Origin: DATIXJ01 sp963714795
Lineage (GTDB): Bacteria > Bacteroidota > Ignavibacteria > UBA10030 > SZUA-254
Reading direction: 5' to 3'
Assembly: GCA_963714795.1 (NCBI GenBank)
Contig: CAVQPS010000008.1
Span: 550,980 to 614,979, forward strand
Length of the DNA: 64,000 nt
Each line of letters opens with the position of its first letter. Within the stretch, counting starts at the first letter, position 1. The translations under genes were made by a program, and so were the position numbers. The notes under the pieces were generated by a model, which was not told the origin of the DNA, ran no database searches, and saw only the letters and a list, made by a program, of their open reading frames with translations. Shown one piece after another: positions 1 through 8,976 of this stretch.

Positions 1-420
1 GTTCAGAGTCAGGTGACTTCCAATGCAAATTCGATCGCACAACGAGCCGCGATAGTCGCACTCTCCGCACCATCGAACGATGTCGATACGATGGTCACGG
101 AATTCAAACGGCGAAGAGATTTTTTTATGGGAGAATGTGCGAAGATTCCCGGAATGGAAATCAGGGAACCGAAAGGTGCTTTCTATTTTTTCCCTTCCAT
201 GAAAGCGTTTATCGGGAAGAGAATCGATGGAGAGAGAATCAAGGATGATGATGATCTTTGCCGGTTCTTTTTGAATGACCAACAACTTGTCATGGTGCCC
301 GGAATTGCGTTTGGTGCGAAAGATCATGTGAGGATTTCATTTGCCTCTTCGATGAAAGAATTGGAAAAAGCCGTTCAACGATTGAAAGAAGGGTGCAGGA
401 AACTCCATGAAGGATTTTAG
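1..420 (+). CDS. Aspartate-type aminotransferase, C-terminal part (5' truncated by window edge)
   Basis: C-terminal ~139 residues of a class I/II PLP-dependent aminotransferase; the frame is open from base 1, so the real start lies upstream. The first residues, 'VQSQVTSNANSIAQRAA', match the segment of aspartate aminotransferases just after the PLP lysine region ('QSQxTSNxxSIxQxAA'). Later 'PKGAFYFFPS' and 'GAKDHVRISFASS' match the small domain, and the Arg in 'HVRISFA' is the usual substrate alpha-carboxylate ligand. The family transfers an amino group between aspartate and 2-oxoglutarate in the cytoplasm. The catalytic lysine is outside the window, so substrate choice (Asp, aromatic or prephenate) cannot be fixed. 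A GTG at base 13 is not a real start. Confidence 0.9.
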   Translation, partial: VQSQVTSNANSIAQRAAIVALSAPSNDVDTMVTEFKRRRDFFMGECAKIPGMEIREPKGAFYFFPSMKAFIGKRIDGERIKDDDDLCRFFLNDQQLVMVPGIAFGAKDHVRISFASSMKELEKAVQRLKEGCRKLHEGF

Positions 421-493
421 GTTGAAGGTCTTTTGTCTTTTGTGTATATTTGCTGTGTGTCATTCAACATGTGAAATCAGGTGACTTTGTTCT

Positions 494-820
494 ATGCCGA
501 CGTACGGATATCTCTGTAAATCGTGTTCTTTTGAATTTGAAGAGTTCCAAAAAATCTCCGATAAGGTCTTGCGTCGTTGTCCGAAATGCAAAAAACAATC
601 GCTGATACGCATTATCGGCGGAGGGGCCGGGCTGGTCTTCAAAGGCAGCGGATTTTATCTCACCGATTATAAAAAATCTTCGACCAGTACTTCCGATTCT
701 TCCCCTGCTCCATCAAAGAAACCGGAAACGCCTGCCGATCCAAAAAATTCGAAAAAAGAATCTTCTGCCAGGAAAAAAACTTCTTCACCGGATAGTTCTT
801 CATCGTCACCGGAAAAATAA
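494..820 (+). CDS. FmdB-family zinc ribbon protein
   Basis: Small cytoplasmic protein of 108 residues. Residues 1-50 are a typical FmdB/putative regulatory zinc ribbon: it opens 'MPTYGYLCKSC' with Cys8/Cys11 and has a second knuckle 'RRCPKC' with Cys29/Cys32, then 'GGGAGLVFKGSGFYLTDY', the usual family continuation. The rest is a low-complexity Ser/Lys/Pro tail, also common in the family. The four cysteines are expected to bind one zinc; the molecular role is not established. It follows the aminotransferase by 73 bp on the same strand and converges with the next gene. Confidence 0.9.
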   Translation: MPTYGYLCKSCSFEFEEFQKISDKVLRRCPKCKKQSLIRIIGGGAGLVFKGSGFYLTDYKKSSTSTSDSSPAPSKKPETPADPKNSKKESSARKKTSSPDSSSSSPEK

Positions 821-830
821 TATTCCTTCG

Positions 831-3383
831 CTACAATTTCGTTGCAACCACAACAGTTCCTTTCACCGTTTGTACCGTCATGCCGTTTGATATAATCGTT
901 TCCAAAAGAATAATATAAATTCCCATCCGAACCCGCTCGCCGCGGTCGCTCAATCCGTTCCAGACAACCGAACCATGCGCACCTGCCGGTTCGCCGTCGG
1001 CAAGCGTTCGTACGATTCGTCCCATGGAATCGTAAATCCTGATACGGATGGTCGCCAAAGGTGTCGGCAAAGCATATTGAATGATCGTGACATCCTGAAA
1101 ACCGTCGCCGTCCGGTGAGAAAGGGTTTGGTGAACATGACAGTGAAACGTTAGCCGGAACGGAGTTGGTAAAAACGCTATTTTGTTTTCCGGGCGTACCG
1201 CCGAGCGGACTTGCACTTGTTCCCCAATTGCGGTAATCGGTTCCCTCCAGCGTCGGGTTGATTTTTTCCAGCGAACGACCTGTTGAATTGCTAAGATTGG
1301 GATTTTGCCAGGATGAAGAATACATCATGCTGTCGATAGTGGTTCCGGTCAGATCGTACAGGATGACATTATCGCCGGAATTGTTCAATGATATTCCGGA
1401 TCGTTTGATAATTACTTGATAGATCGTGGTATCACGCAAATAGGAAAATTGGTTGATAATGTCAGAGTCGGAGGCAATCGTAATGTACGCTGCGGGATTT
1501 AAGAGCAACTGGTTTTTAGTCAGGGTGTAGATATCCGAAGTTCTGTTTGTGTCAGGCTTATCGGCTAATTTCCATTCGCGAAGATCAATCGCGGTTTTTG
1601 TTGGGTTATACAATTCGACATATTCAGCTTGCCCGTTCAGCGGTGCATACATAATTTCGTTGATGACAAGTGATGAAGCAGGATAAGAGATTTTGATATT
1701 CACCATCATCACGTTATTCGATAAACGTAAATCGTCAGGATAATGAATAACGGCGATAAGATGATGACTTCCTGCCGGAGGATTATTCCAGATCATCGGA
1801 AGAGCTAAAGAATCTTTCGGTTGAAGAACAGTCGACACGATTTGTGTTAGCACTGATTCCGAAGGTTCGGGAATGGAATCTTCATTACGATCATCATATA
1901 ATTCCAAAGAGAAATTTGTTGCCGGTTCACGACCGGTATTTTGAATCGTTGCCGTTATTCTGCAGGAATGAATTTCATCAATACACATAACGGAATTCAT
2001 GCGGAGGTCGTATTCGACCGGTGTGAGAGAATTTTGGATGCCGGGTGTACTGTCGAGAGAATCAGTGCTCGTACCCCAATTTGCCGAATCGGTGGAAGAG
2101 CCCGTCGGCTCGATACGTTCAAGCGATCTTCCGCCTTTTCCGCCCCATGTTGGAGAATAGTGAACACTGTCCATCATACTGCCTCGCGAATCGAAAAGCA
2201 CGACGGCATCCCCGTTGTTATTGAACAGAAACGTCGGCAAGGATGAAGATTGTATAATAGAATAATGAAATGCCGGATGAACATTACGGAACAACGCAGT
2301 ATCTTTTGTGACGACAATATACTCATTCGCATTCAATGGCAATGAGTGTTCTGTTATCGTATATTTTGTGGAACTGTTGCGATTACTGATCTTCCAGTTT
2401 TCCAAATCAATAGCCGAAGATGTTGTATTGAATAATTCGATCCATTCCGGTTCTCCCGGATCCGGCGCGTACATGATTTCGTTGATGACAATCGAATTTT
2501 TATTCAATCCGACAGAAAGAGTTATCCGCATGATATTGTTCGGAATATTTTCATCGCCATCAATTGATGCCTGAACGATAATGATATTGTTTCCGAATGG
2601 AATATTAGCAAGCATTGCACCAACCACGGCAGTATCTCCGGGGTTCAGCGGTTGATCAATGGTTGAACTGGAAAAAAGTTCATTTTCTTCCGGCAGGGAA
2701 TCATTATTCAGGTCGAGAAAAAAACCGACACGGATATTCTGGACAGGCACAATGCCGACGTTGGCAATTGTTGAAAGAACGGTGACCGAATCGCCGGCGT
2801 TCGGGAACAACGGTATACAACGAATCGTTTTTACCGCGATGTCGATTTGTGCTTTTGCGGTGATCATGATGTTATCCAGCCGCAATGTGCCGGTTGTTCC
2901 CGTTCCGTTGCCGATGACCCGCCACCGAAACCGAACATCGGCTTGATTGCTGATTGTTTCCGGAAGTTTGAGCGCTCGTTCAATATAGGATGTCGTAACG
3001 GGATTGTAGAGCGTATCGCTGACGGGAATCGTGAACGAAATTCCATTGTCAATCGATGCTTCGATGATGAAACCGGAGTTATGCGAGCTTGACCGCCGTT
3101 CGTAGAAGATCAAGCTGTCGGCTTGCCGGTTCGAAAAATCGATTCGAGGGGATGTGAGACTTTGACTGATTGCGGCATTTGTGCTGACGACAGCATTCGA
3201 GTCACTGTACGGAATCGATGTCGTTGTGATAAAATCGCCGGAGGTTGACCGGTTCGTCGTTGTCGTCCATCCGGCCGGGATCAATGGGGGAGTGACGCCG
3301 TCAAAATTTTCGATGAAAGGAAATTGTTGGCTATAGCAAACCTGTGCTACAATAACAAAACAAACAATGGTAAGAAAACGCAT
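831..3383 (-). CDS. Secreted lamin-tail-domain protein with FlgD/T9SS-like C-terminus
   Basis: 850-residue exported protein. Residues 1-18 are a signal peptide ending 'VCYSQ'. Residues ~20-175 form a beta-rich domain starting 'FPFIENFDG', typical of T9SS cargo. A CARDB-like segment ~180-290 ('IRCIPLFPNAGDSVTV') precedes a first lamin tail domain ~296-440 ('VINEIMYAPDPGEPEWIELF'). A second CARDB-like segment and a second lamin tail domain (~572-720, 'VINEIMYAPLNGQAEYVELY') follow. The C-terminus has 'SPNPFSPDGDGFQD' and 'IRIYDSMGRIVRTL', the FlgD Ig-like/gliding-type end. The family is thought to act at the cell surface; no enzymatic residues are visible. A G-rich Shine-Dalgarno precedes the ATG. 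Convergent with the FmdB gene, 10 bp apart. Confidence 0.85.
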   Translation of the reverse strand: MRFLTIVCFVIVAQVCYSQQFPFIENFDGVTPPLIPAGWTTTTNRSTSGDFITTTSIPYSDSNAVVSTNAAISQSLTSPRIDFSNRQADSLIFYERRSSSHNSGFIIEASIDNGISFTIPVSDTLYNPVTTSYIERALKLPETISNQADVRFRWRVIGNGTGTTGTLRLDNIMITAKAQIDIAVKTIRCIPLFPNAGDSVTVLSTIANVGIVPVQNIRVGFFLDLNNDSLPEENELFSSSTIDQPLNPGDTAVVGAMLANIPFGNNIIIVQASIDGDENIPNNIMRITLSVGLNKNSIVINEIMYAPDPGEPEWIELFNTTSSAIDLENWKISNRNSSTKYTITEHSLPLNANEYIVVTKDTALFRNVHPAFHYSIIQSSSLPTFLFNNNGDAVVLFDSRGSMMDSVHYSPTWGGKGGRSLERIEPTGSSTDSANWGTSTDSLDSTPGIQNSLTPVEYDLRMNSVMCIDEIHSCRITATIQNTGREPATNFSLELYDDRNEDSIPEPSESVLTQIVSTVLQPKDSLALPMIWNNPPAGSHHLIAVIHYPDDLRLSNNVMMVNIKISYPASSLVINEIMYAPLNGQAEYVELYNPTKTAIDLREWKLADKPDTNRTSDIYTLTKNQLLLNPAAYITIASDSDIINQFSYLRDTTIYQVIIKRSGISLNNSGDNVILYDLTGTTIDSMMYSSSWQNPNLSNSTGRSLEKINPTLEGTDYRNWGTSASPLGGTPGKQNSVFTNSVPANVSLSCSPNPFSPDGDGFQDVTIIQYALPTPLATIRIRIYDSMGRIVRTLADGEPAGAHGSVVWNGLSDRGERVRMGIYIILLETIISNGMTVQTVKGTVVVATKL

Positions 3384-3483
3384 ACGCCCCCCGTTCGATG
3401 AGATGGATCTGTACGGGAGGCGGTCAGTTGTCTAACGTGTTTCGATCAGATTGAAAATAAATAATTTCCGAGAAAACAGCAAA

Positions 3484-4797
3484 TCAGGATTTTTTTTCTC
3501 TCCATACCTGGATGAGATTCAGAAGAGTTTCCACCGCTTTATTCATGCCGCGAACGGGAATCCATTCGAGTTTGCTGTGAAAATTTTCACCGCCGGTAAA
3601 AATATTCGGGCAGGGTAAACCCATAAATGTGAGATCCGATCCATCCGTGCCGCCGCGAATCGGTACGATTTCCGGTACGACGCCGGCCCGCTTGCATGCT
3701 TCGACGGCATTAGCGATGACGAACGGAACGCTGTCAAGTACGACTTTCATGTTGCGGTAATCCGGCTTGATGTCGAGATCGATTGTTGTTCCGGGAAAAT
3801 GTTGCAATGAAGAATCGCGGATAGCTTTCAAAATGGCATGTTGATTATCGAGTCCGCTCATATCGAAGTCACGGAGAATCAGTTTGATCGATGATTCCTC
3901 GACGCCGAGCGTGCCGTGATCGGGGTGGATGAATCCTTCCCGTTTTTCCGTCGTTTCCGGTTTCATCGAATCGGGAAGCTGCAACAGAAAATCTGCCGCC
4001 GCATACATTGAATTCACCATCGATCCTTTTGCGGTTCCCGGATGCGCGCTTGCTCCATGAAACGTTACGGTTGCCTGATCGGCGTTCCAGGATTCCTCGT
4101 TGATTTCGCCGAGCGTTCCGCCGTCGATCGTATACGCATACTGTGCGCCGAATTTTTTGACGTCGAATTTTCCGATACCGGTTCCGGTTTCCTCGTCCGG
4201 TGTAAATGCAATCTTGACCGTTCCATGTTTGATGGAAGGATTGTTCACCAATGCCTGCAATGCTGTCATGATTTCCGCGACACCGGCTTTATCGTCTGCG
4301 CCGAGCAATGTGGTGCCGTCGGCAGTAATGATCGAATCGCCGATATAATCTTTCAGCCGCGGATTTTTTGCGACCGAGAGAATCTGTTTCGGATCGTTCG
4401 GAAGGATAATATCATCGCCCGGGTAGTTTTCATGAATGACCGGATGAACATCTTTTCCCGACACAGCCGGAGACGTATCGAGATGTGAAATCAATCCGAT
4501 GACGGGAATTTTTTTTGACTGTTCTTCGGGAAGATTGGAAGGAAGCGTTGCAAAGACGAAACAATGATCATCGAGTGAAATATTCTGAAGCCCGAGTGAT
4601 TTTAATTCAGCGACGAGACGTTTCGCCAATGCAAATTGATGCTTCGTCGTCGGTGTTGCTTCGATATCCTCCTGCGACTGCGTGTCGAATTTGGCATATC
4701 GCAGGAAGCGATCGACAACGCTCTCTTCCGATTTTTTCTGACCGAATACAAGAGAGCAATTGATCAGGATGCAAATAGTGATGAGGCGTAATTTCAT
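3484..4797 (-). CDS. pepT: Peptidase T-like M20B aminotripeptidase with signal peptide
   Basis: 437 residues; an M20B metallopeptidase that removes N-terminal residues from tripeptides using two zinc ions. Seen: 'GLISHLDTSPAVSG' (first metal His/Asp), 'GADDKAGVAEIM' (bridging Asp), 'PDEETGTG' (catalytic Glu pair), 'HPGTAKGSMVNS', 'RGGTDGS', and 'TGGENFHSKLEW' (final His). Unusually, residues 1-19 ('MKLRLITICILINCSLVFG') look like a signal peptide, whereas classic PepT is cytosolic; this copy is probably periplasmic or membrane-attached. It follows the OPT transporter by 30 bp on the same strand, so the two are probably co-transcribed as a peptide-use unit. Family assignment is firm; location is inferred. 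Confidence 0.9.
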   Translation of the reverse strand: MKLRLITICILINCSLVFGQKKSEESVVDRFLRYAKFDTQSQEDIEATPTTKHQFALAKRLVAELKSLGLQNISLDDHCFVFATLPSNLPEEQSKKIPVIGLISHLDTSPAVSGKDVHPVIHENYPGDDIILPNDPKQILSVAKNPRLKDYIGDSIITADGTTLLGADDKAGVAEIMTALQALVNNPSIKHGTVKIAFTPDEETGTGIGKFDVKKFGAQYAYTIDGGTLGEINEESWNADQATVTFHGASAHPGTAKGSMVNSMYAAADFLLQLPDSMKPETTEKREGFIHPDHGTLGVEESSIKLILRDFDMSGLDNQHAILKAIRDSSLQHFPGTTIDLDIKPDYRNMKVVLDSVPFVIANAVEACKRAGVVPEIVPIRGGTDGSDLTFMGLPCPNIFTGGENFHSKLEWIPVRGMNKAVETLLNLIQVWREKKS

Positions 4798-4827
4798 AAT
4801 TTTACTAAACTTGAAATATGTCGAGAA

Positions 4828-6801
4828 TTATTCTTCTTTTGCACGCATCGAATCCCAAACTGAGTACGATATCAATGCAATGAACATAATGAGACCGATG
4901 ATTTCACCTGTCTGTGAATCCGCAAGTGATGCGTTATACCAATCGAAACCGCCGAACTTGAGGAATGCTGCGATAACTCCGAACAGCGAGCCACCGGCAA
5001 TGAATCCCGAAGCGATCAGCGTGCCGCGTGAGAATCGCGCATTGTTCAGTTTTTCATTTTTCGAGCGTGTCGTAACCCACCAGGAAACAATGCCACCGAT
5101 AACCAGCGGCGTGTTCAGTTCCTGCGGTATATACATGCCGAGCGCAAAGGCAAGCGGCGAGATATTGACCATAACCAGTATCAACGAAATGACCGCTCCG
5201 ACAAGATAGAGAATCCACGGCGCCGGTGTATTCGACATCAACGGTTGAATGACAGCCGCCATCGCATTCGCCTGCGGTGCGACCATCGCTCCTTCGCCTT
5301 TGAATCCGTATGTTTTATTGAGAACCATGATAACGCCGCCGACCGTCGCCGCGGAAATTATCACTCCGAGAAATTTCCATATTTCCTGTTTCTTGGGAGT
5401 CGTGCCGATCCAGTAACCGACTTTCAGATCGGTGATGAATCCGCCCGCAACGGAAAGAGCCGTGCAAACGACGCCGCCGATAATGAGCGCGCTTAACATT
5501 CCTGTTGCTCCGGAGAGTCCGATTTGCACAAGAATGAATGAAGAGAGAATCAACGTCATCAGCGTCATGCCGGAAACAGGATTCGTGCCGACAATTGCCG
5601 TAGCATTTGCAGCAACAGTTGTAAATAAAAATGAAATAATAATGACGATGAGCATCCCGACGAGTGCATGGGTGAAATTAAAAACAACTCCGCCGTAGAA
5701 GAAAACGAAAATCAGCAGAGCGGTCAGTAAAATCATAACGACCACGAACAGCATTTTGATATCTGTTTGCGTCCGGGGTTCCCCGTTTGCGGAGCCGGCC
5801 TTTTTCTGAAAAATCTCACCCGTCGCAAGCTTGAACGCTCCCGCAATAATTTTCGACGATCGTATGATGCCGATAATTCCCGCCATCGCAATTCCACCGA
5901 TTCCGATCTGGCGGACATACGTGCGGAAAATTTCTTCGGCACTCATGTCGGAAATCAATTTTGTCGCTGTAGCGCCGAGGGGGACCGTCAGATGCTGTCC
6001 GATTTCATGTACCAGCGGAACCATCACCAGCCACGAAAGGAACGAGCCGGCAGCGATGATCGCAGAATATTTGACACCGACAATATACCCGAGTCCGAAT
6101 ACCATCGAAGAAACATCAACTTTAAGAACCATTTTGAAACGATCGGCAACCGCTGAGCCGAGTGCAAACATTCTGGTCGAGATAACTTCCGACCAAGCAC
6201 CGAACGAGGTAAAGGTAAAATCGAATAGGCCGCCGATTAAACCGGCAACAACCAGCACGCCGGCCTGAGCGCCGCCTTTTTCGCCGGCAATAAGAATTTC
6301 TGTCGTTGCCGTTGCCTCGGGAAACGGAAGTTTACCGTGCATATCTTTCACGAAATATTTTCTGAACGGAATGAGAAAAAGTATTCCGAGAAATCCGCCG
6401 AGCGCCGAGGCGAGAAACACCTGAAAGAAACTTGCCGGCAGGTCTAAAATATAGAGTGCGGGGATTGTGAAAATTGCTCCGGCAACGATAACACCGGAAC
6501 ATGCCCCGATCGATTGGATGATAACATTCTGACCGAGTGCATTTTTTTTCTTTGCGATCGTCGAAAGTCCGACGGCAAGAATGGCAATCGGGATTGCGGC
6601 TTCAAACACCTGTCCGATTTTCAAGCCGGAATATGCCGCAGCGGCAGAGAACAAAACCGCCATGACCATTCCCCATCCGACCGACCAGCCGGTAACTTCC
6701 GGCGGCGTTTGATCGGCTTTCATGATTGGTGTGTAGGTTTCGCCCTCTTTTAATTCTTTGTATGCATTTTCGGGAAGTCCATTTGCTGTCGACGTTTCCA
6801 T
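4828..6801 (-). CDS. OPT-family oligopeptide transporter
   Basis: 657 residues from the chosen ATG at 6801, which has CGGAG seven bases upstream; an in-frame ATG 72 bases further out gives a polar, unlikely extension. Many hydrophobic segments (about 15), beginning 'GWSVGWGMVMAVLFSAAAAY' and including the OPT hallmarks 'YSGLKIGQVFEAAIPIAI', 'GKLPFPEATATTEIL' and 'NPVSGMTLMTL'. OPT proteins import oligopeptides or metal-chelate complexes across the inner membrane by proton coupling. Adjacency to the exported PepT-like peptidase favours peptides, although bacterial OPT substrates are mostly untested. Confidence 0.93.
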   Translation of the reverse strand: METSTANGLPENAYKELKEGETYTPIMKADQTPPEVTGWSVGWGMVMAVLFSAAAAYSGLKIGQVFEAAIPIAILAVGLSTIAKKKNALGQNVIIQSIGACSGVIVAGAIFTIPALYILDLPASFFQVFLASALGGFLGILFLIPFRKYFVKDMHGKLPFPEATATTEILIAGEKGGAQAGVLVVAGLIGGLFDFTFTSFGAWSEVISTRMFALGSAVADRFKMVLKVDVSSMVFGLGYIVGVKYSAIIAAGSFLSWLVMVPLVHEIGQHLTVPLGATATKLISDMSAEEIFRTYVRQIGIGGIAMAGIIGIIRSSKIIAGAFKLATGEIFQKKAGSANGEPRTQTDIKMLFVVVMILLTALLIFVFFYGGVVFNFTHALVGMLIVIIISFLFTTVAANATAIVGTNPVSGMTLMTLILSSFILVQIGLSGATGMLSALIIGGVVCTALSVAGGFITDLKVGYWIGTTPKKQEIWKFLGVIISAATVGGVIMVLNKTYGFKGEGAMVAPQANAMAAVIQPLMSNTPAPWILYLVGAVISLILVMVNISPLAFALGMYIPQELNTPLVIGGIVSWWVTTRSKNEKLNNARFSRGTLIASGFIAGGSLFGVIAAFLKFGGFDWYNASLADSQTGEIIGLIMFIALISYSVWDSMRAKEE

Positions 6802-7057
6802 TCGTGTACTCCGGTTGAGTGAACAGTGGATTTTTGGATGTGGGATAATACGTGAATTTTCTGAGGAATTCAAATTTTATCGGAATGATTTTTTTATCTG
6901 TTTTGGTGCTTGTTTCGAAGCTTTCCGAATGAGTAAATCGTGCCGAAATTGATCTGCGACACGAATTTTCCGCGTGCATTCATGTACATTACTTACGATT
7001 CTTTTACAGGCACGTAACGATTCTTTCATAGACAAATCGTATTTTTTTCTAAACTCA

Positions 7058-7354
7058 ATGAAGCCACAAAACTTAGCAGTCTTTCTTGGTTCTTTATTTG
7101 CACTTGCCGTCGTGTTTTTTGGTGCGTCCGTGAACGGACCGAAAGACCCGGTACCGAATGTTCAAACTTCTGTCCCGATGAAATCATTGGACAAACAGAT
7201 CGAACAAAAAATTCCCGATCCGCCCGTTCTTCATAAAAGAATTATAAAGGTATCGGAAAAAGATTCGACCGAGTTTGTCAGCAATCAGGATGGTCAAGAG
7301 GCAAAATATACTGATGACCGTATTCAACCGACACTGAAAGAAAACCTGAGATAA
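7058..7354 (+). CDS. Small exported or membrane-anchored hypothetical protein
   Basis: 98 residues from ATG 7058; an open extension upstream to 6974 lacks hydrophobic or conserved character. Residues ~5-24 ('LAVFLGSLFALAVVFFGASV') form one hydrophobic segment, either an uncleaved anchor or a signal peptide; the rest is a charged, proline-containing tail with no cysteine. I do not recognise a family. It is monocistronic, divergent from the OPT gene, and ends just before a hairpin terminator at 7386-7415. Confidence 0.6.
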   Translation: MKPQNLAVFLGSLFALAVVFFGASVNGPKDPVPNVQTSVPMKSLDKQIEQKIPDPPVLHKRIIKVSEKDSTEFVSNQDGQEAKYTDDRIQPTLKENLR

Positions 7355-7385
7355 GTTGCTTACTCAAAGAAATGTTGCTCGGAAC

Positions 7386-7415
7386 AACCCCGGCCTATTC
7401 GGTTGGGGTTTTGTG
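7386..7415 (+). terminator. Rho-independent terminator
   Basis: AACCCC arm (7386-7391) pairs with GGGGTT (7405-7410), followed by TTGTGTTT. It lies 31 bp after the small exported protein and is one of a recurrent AACCCC...GGGGTT hairpin family in this window. Confidence 0.65.
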
Positions 7416-7477
7416 TTTCATGGAAGGATTGGACAACAATTCGTTATTTAGCTCTTCCGGTAATTGCGGATACTATA

Positions 7478-8185
7478 TTAAAGGGCATTTTTATTGATGA
7501 ATGAAACTTCTTCGAAGGAATCAGAAACGGCAAATATTTCATAGCCATTACTCTTCATGCTCTCAATCATCTGTTTCGTCTTTTGCCTTCCATTGTCAAA
7601 GAACCTGTCATGAAATTCCACTAATATTTGAGTAACCGGGATTTTGGCGTTGAGAATATTTTCCAGCACATCATATTCCGCCCCTTCGATATCCAATTTC
7701 AACAGGTCAATGTGCTGATGTCCTAATTCATTCATGATATCACTCAATGATTTCATGATGACAGTGACTTTTTCCTGAACGTTAACATTGTCCTGTATGA
7801 TGATACTGCCCGATACGTGTTCGCGGTTTTTCGGCAGGTAAAATTCAACCGGTCCGCTTTTATCACTTATGCCGGATTCATAGAAATGAAATTTTTCCGG
7901 CAATGCCCGGTTCCGGATCCATTGTATTGATTTTGGCGTCGGGTCAAAACCGAAAACATGGCAATCATGATTTTTGATAATCGTCGTATCGAATGTTATA
8001 TCGAAGCCGATGCCAAAAGAATAAACGATGGAGTTTTTGTTCAATAATTCAGGACAGACATAAAAACCGCCGTAATCGTTTCCATACCAGACATGATGAC
8101 AATGCACCCCTTTTCGCAGGTGGCGCACTTCACCGGTTAATCGCATCTTGATTCGTTTACCTGTTGCTTTGATCGTGTTCAACAA
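7478..8185 (-). CDS. FkbM-family SAM-dependent methyltransferase
   Basis: 235 residues. The signature 'IDLLKLDIEGAEYDVLENIL' (about residues 150-170) is the FkbM domain motif, with the acidic 'DIEGAE' in the active region. An earlier 'YSFGIGFDITFD' is the SAM-binding first strand and loop, and 'VFGFDPTPKSIQWI' is the second. FkbM enzymes O-methylate sugars or other small substrates; the substrate here cannot be read. It stands alone, on the minus strand, between two plus-strand genes, without visible glycan-synthesis neighbours. Confidence 0.88.
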   Translation of the reverse strand: MLNTIKATGKRIKMRLTGEVRHLRKGVHCHHVWYGNDYGGFYVCPELLNKNSIVYSFGIGFDITFDTTIIKNHDCHVFGFDPTPKSIQWIRNRALPEKFHFYESGISDKSGPVEFYLPKNREHVSGSIIIQDNVNVQEKVTVIMKSLSDIMNELGHQHIDLLKLDIEGAEYDVLENILNAKIPVTQILVEFHDRFFDNGRQKTKQMIESMKSNGYEIFAVSDSFEEVSFINKNAL

Positions 8186-8363
8186 TCTCTTCTTACCTTT
8201 TTTACAGTTCTGATGTCTGGTTTATACATTCTGTGGAATGTTAGTAATTTCCCCGTTCAAATCAAATTGGGGGAGATAGAATTTCACACACGATGCAACT
8301 TTAAAAATTTATTGCCGTACACTTCAATGTTAACCAATCAAATATACAGTTGATGGAGAATCG

Positions 8364-8702
8364 ATGCATATTCATGAAGAAATAAGCGACGGCGTGGCGG
8401 TGGTAAAACTCGATGGAGATTTATTGGATGAAAAAGATACGCTGGCGATCCAGGAAAAGGTTATGAGTTTGAAGGTCGACGGGATGACAAAAGTCGTATT
8501 CGATCTTGAACGTGTCAACAGGATCAACAGTAAAGGCCTGAGTGTCCTGATCTCTTCGTTCAAAACGATGCGGGATGCAGGTGGCGATATTCGGTTTGCA
8601 CGGATTGATAACCATGTCGGTAATATATTTCTGAAAACAAAGCTGGTGCAGGTTTTTCAAACGTACGAGACGGTTGGAAGGGCTCTTGCCAGTTACGCCT
8701 GA
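8364..8702 (+). CDS. STAS-domain anti-sigma-factor antagonist-like protein
   Basis: 112 residues, entirely one STAS domain. The pattern 'VVKLDGDLLD' (first strand), 'KVVFDLERVNRINSKGLSVL' (residues ~50-69, where SpoIIAA-type proteins carry the regulatory phosphoserine in 'xxSxGLxxL') and 'IRFARIDNHVGNIF' fit the family. Ser at 'INSKG' is the likely phosphorylation site. Such proteins switch partner by binding an anti-sigma kinase. No kinase or phosphatase gene is adjacent, so the partner is elsewhere. Confidence 0.87.
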   Translation: MHIHEEISDGVAVVKLDGDLLDEKDTLAIQEKVMSLKVDGMTKVVFDLERVNRINSKGLSVLISSFKTMRDAGGDIRFARIDNHVGNIFLKTKLVQVFQTYETVGRALASYA

Positions 8703-8718
8703 TAAAATTTGTTGTATC

Positions 8719-8807
8719 GTGGTGTCAGGTCTTGCGACCTGACGCTTGCAAAAGGTTAGCGTCGGGTGGTCCCAAAGGGATGCCTTTGGCAAAACACCCG
8801 GCGCCAC
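8719..8807. repeat. Palindromic intergenic element with two hairpins
   Basis: First hairpin: GTCAGGTC (8724-8731), loop TTGC, GACCTGAC (8736-8743). Second: GCGTCGGGTG (8759-8768) against CACCCGGCGC (8795-8804), enclosing a nested CCAAAGG/CCTTTGG pair (8772-8778, 8783-8789). The whole is bounded by an imperfect inverted pair GTGGTGTC / GGCGCCAC. It resembles REP-like or MITE-like intergenic elements. A single copy is seen in the window. Confidence 0.6.
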
Positions 8808-8816
8808 GTAAAAACC

Positions 8817-8909
8817 CCGACCGGAAATGATTGGGGTTTATTTTTTTACGGCCGGAAGGACTACATGCTACGGTCAATGGGATTTCGATATCGTTAAATT
8901 GATTTGACG
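8817..8909 (+). repeat. Direct repeat copy A (~92 bp), upstream of the 8977 gene
   Basis: Closely resembles 9641-9731: both contain CGGAAATG, then GGTTTATTTTT, then ACGGT(C/G)AAT(G/A)GGAT, then CGATA(T/C)CGTT(A/G)AATTGA. It starts with the AACCCC...TTGGGGTTTATTTTTT hairpin that can terminate the STAS gene, and ends within the promoter of the next gene. Confidence 0.7.
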
Positions 8910-8929
8910 TAAAAATATCTGTACATTTT
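8899..8929 (+). promoter_or_regulatory. Predicted promoter of the 8977 gene
   Basis: TTGATT (8899-8904), 17-bp spacer, TACATTTT (8922-8929). The -10 fits the TAnnTTTG form seen elsewhere in this window. It lies 47 bp before the start codon. Confidence 0.5.
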
Positions 8930-8976
8930 AGCACAGTCAGAGAATTTTTTCCATTTTAAGTAAACGCTCAAGGAAC

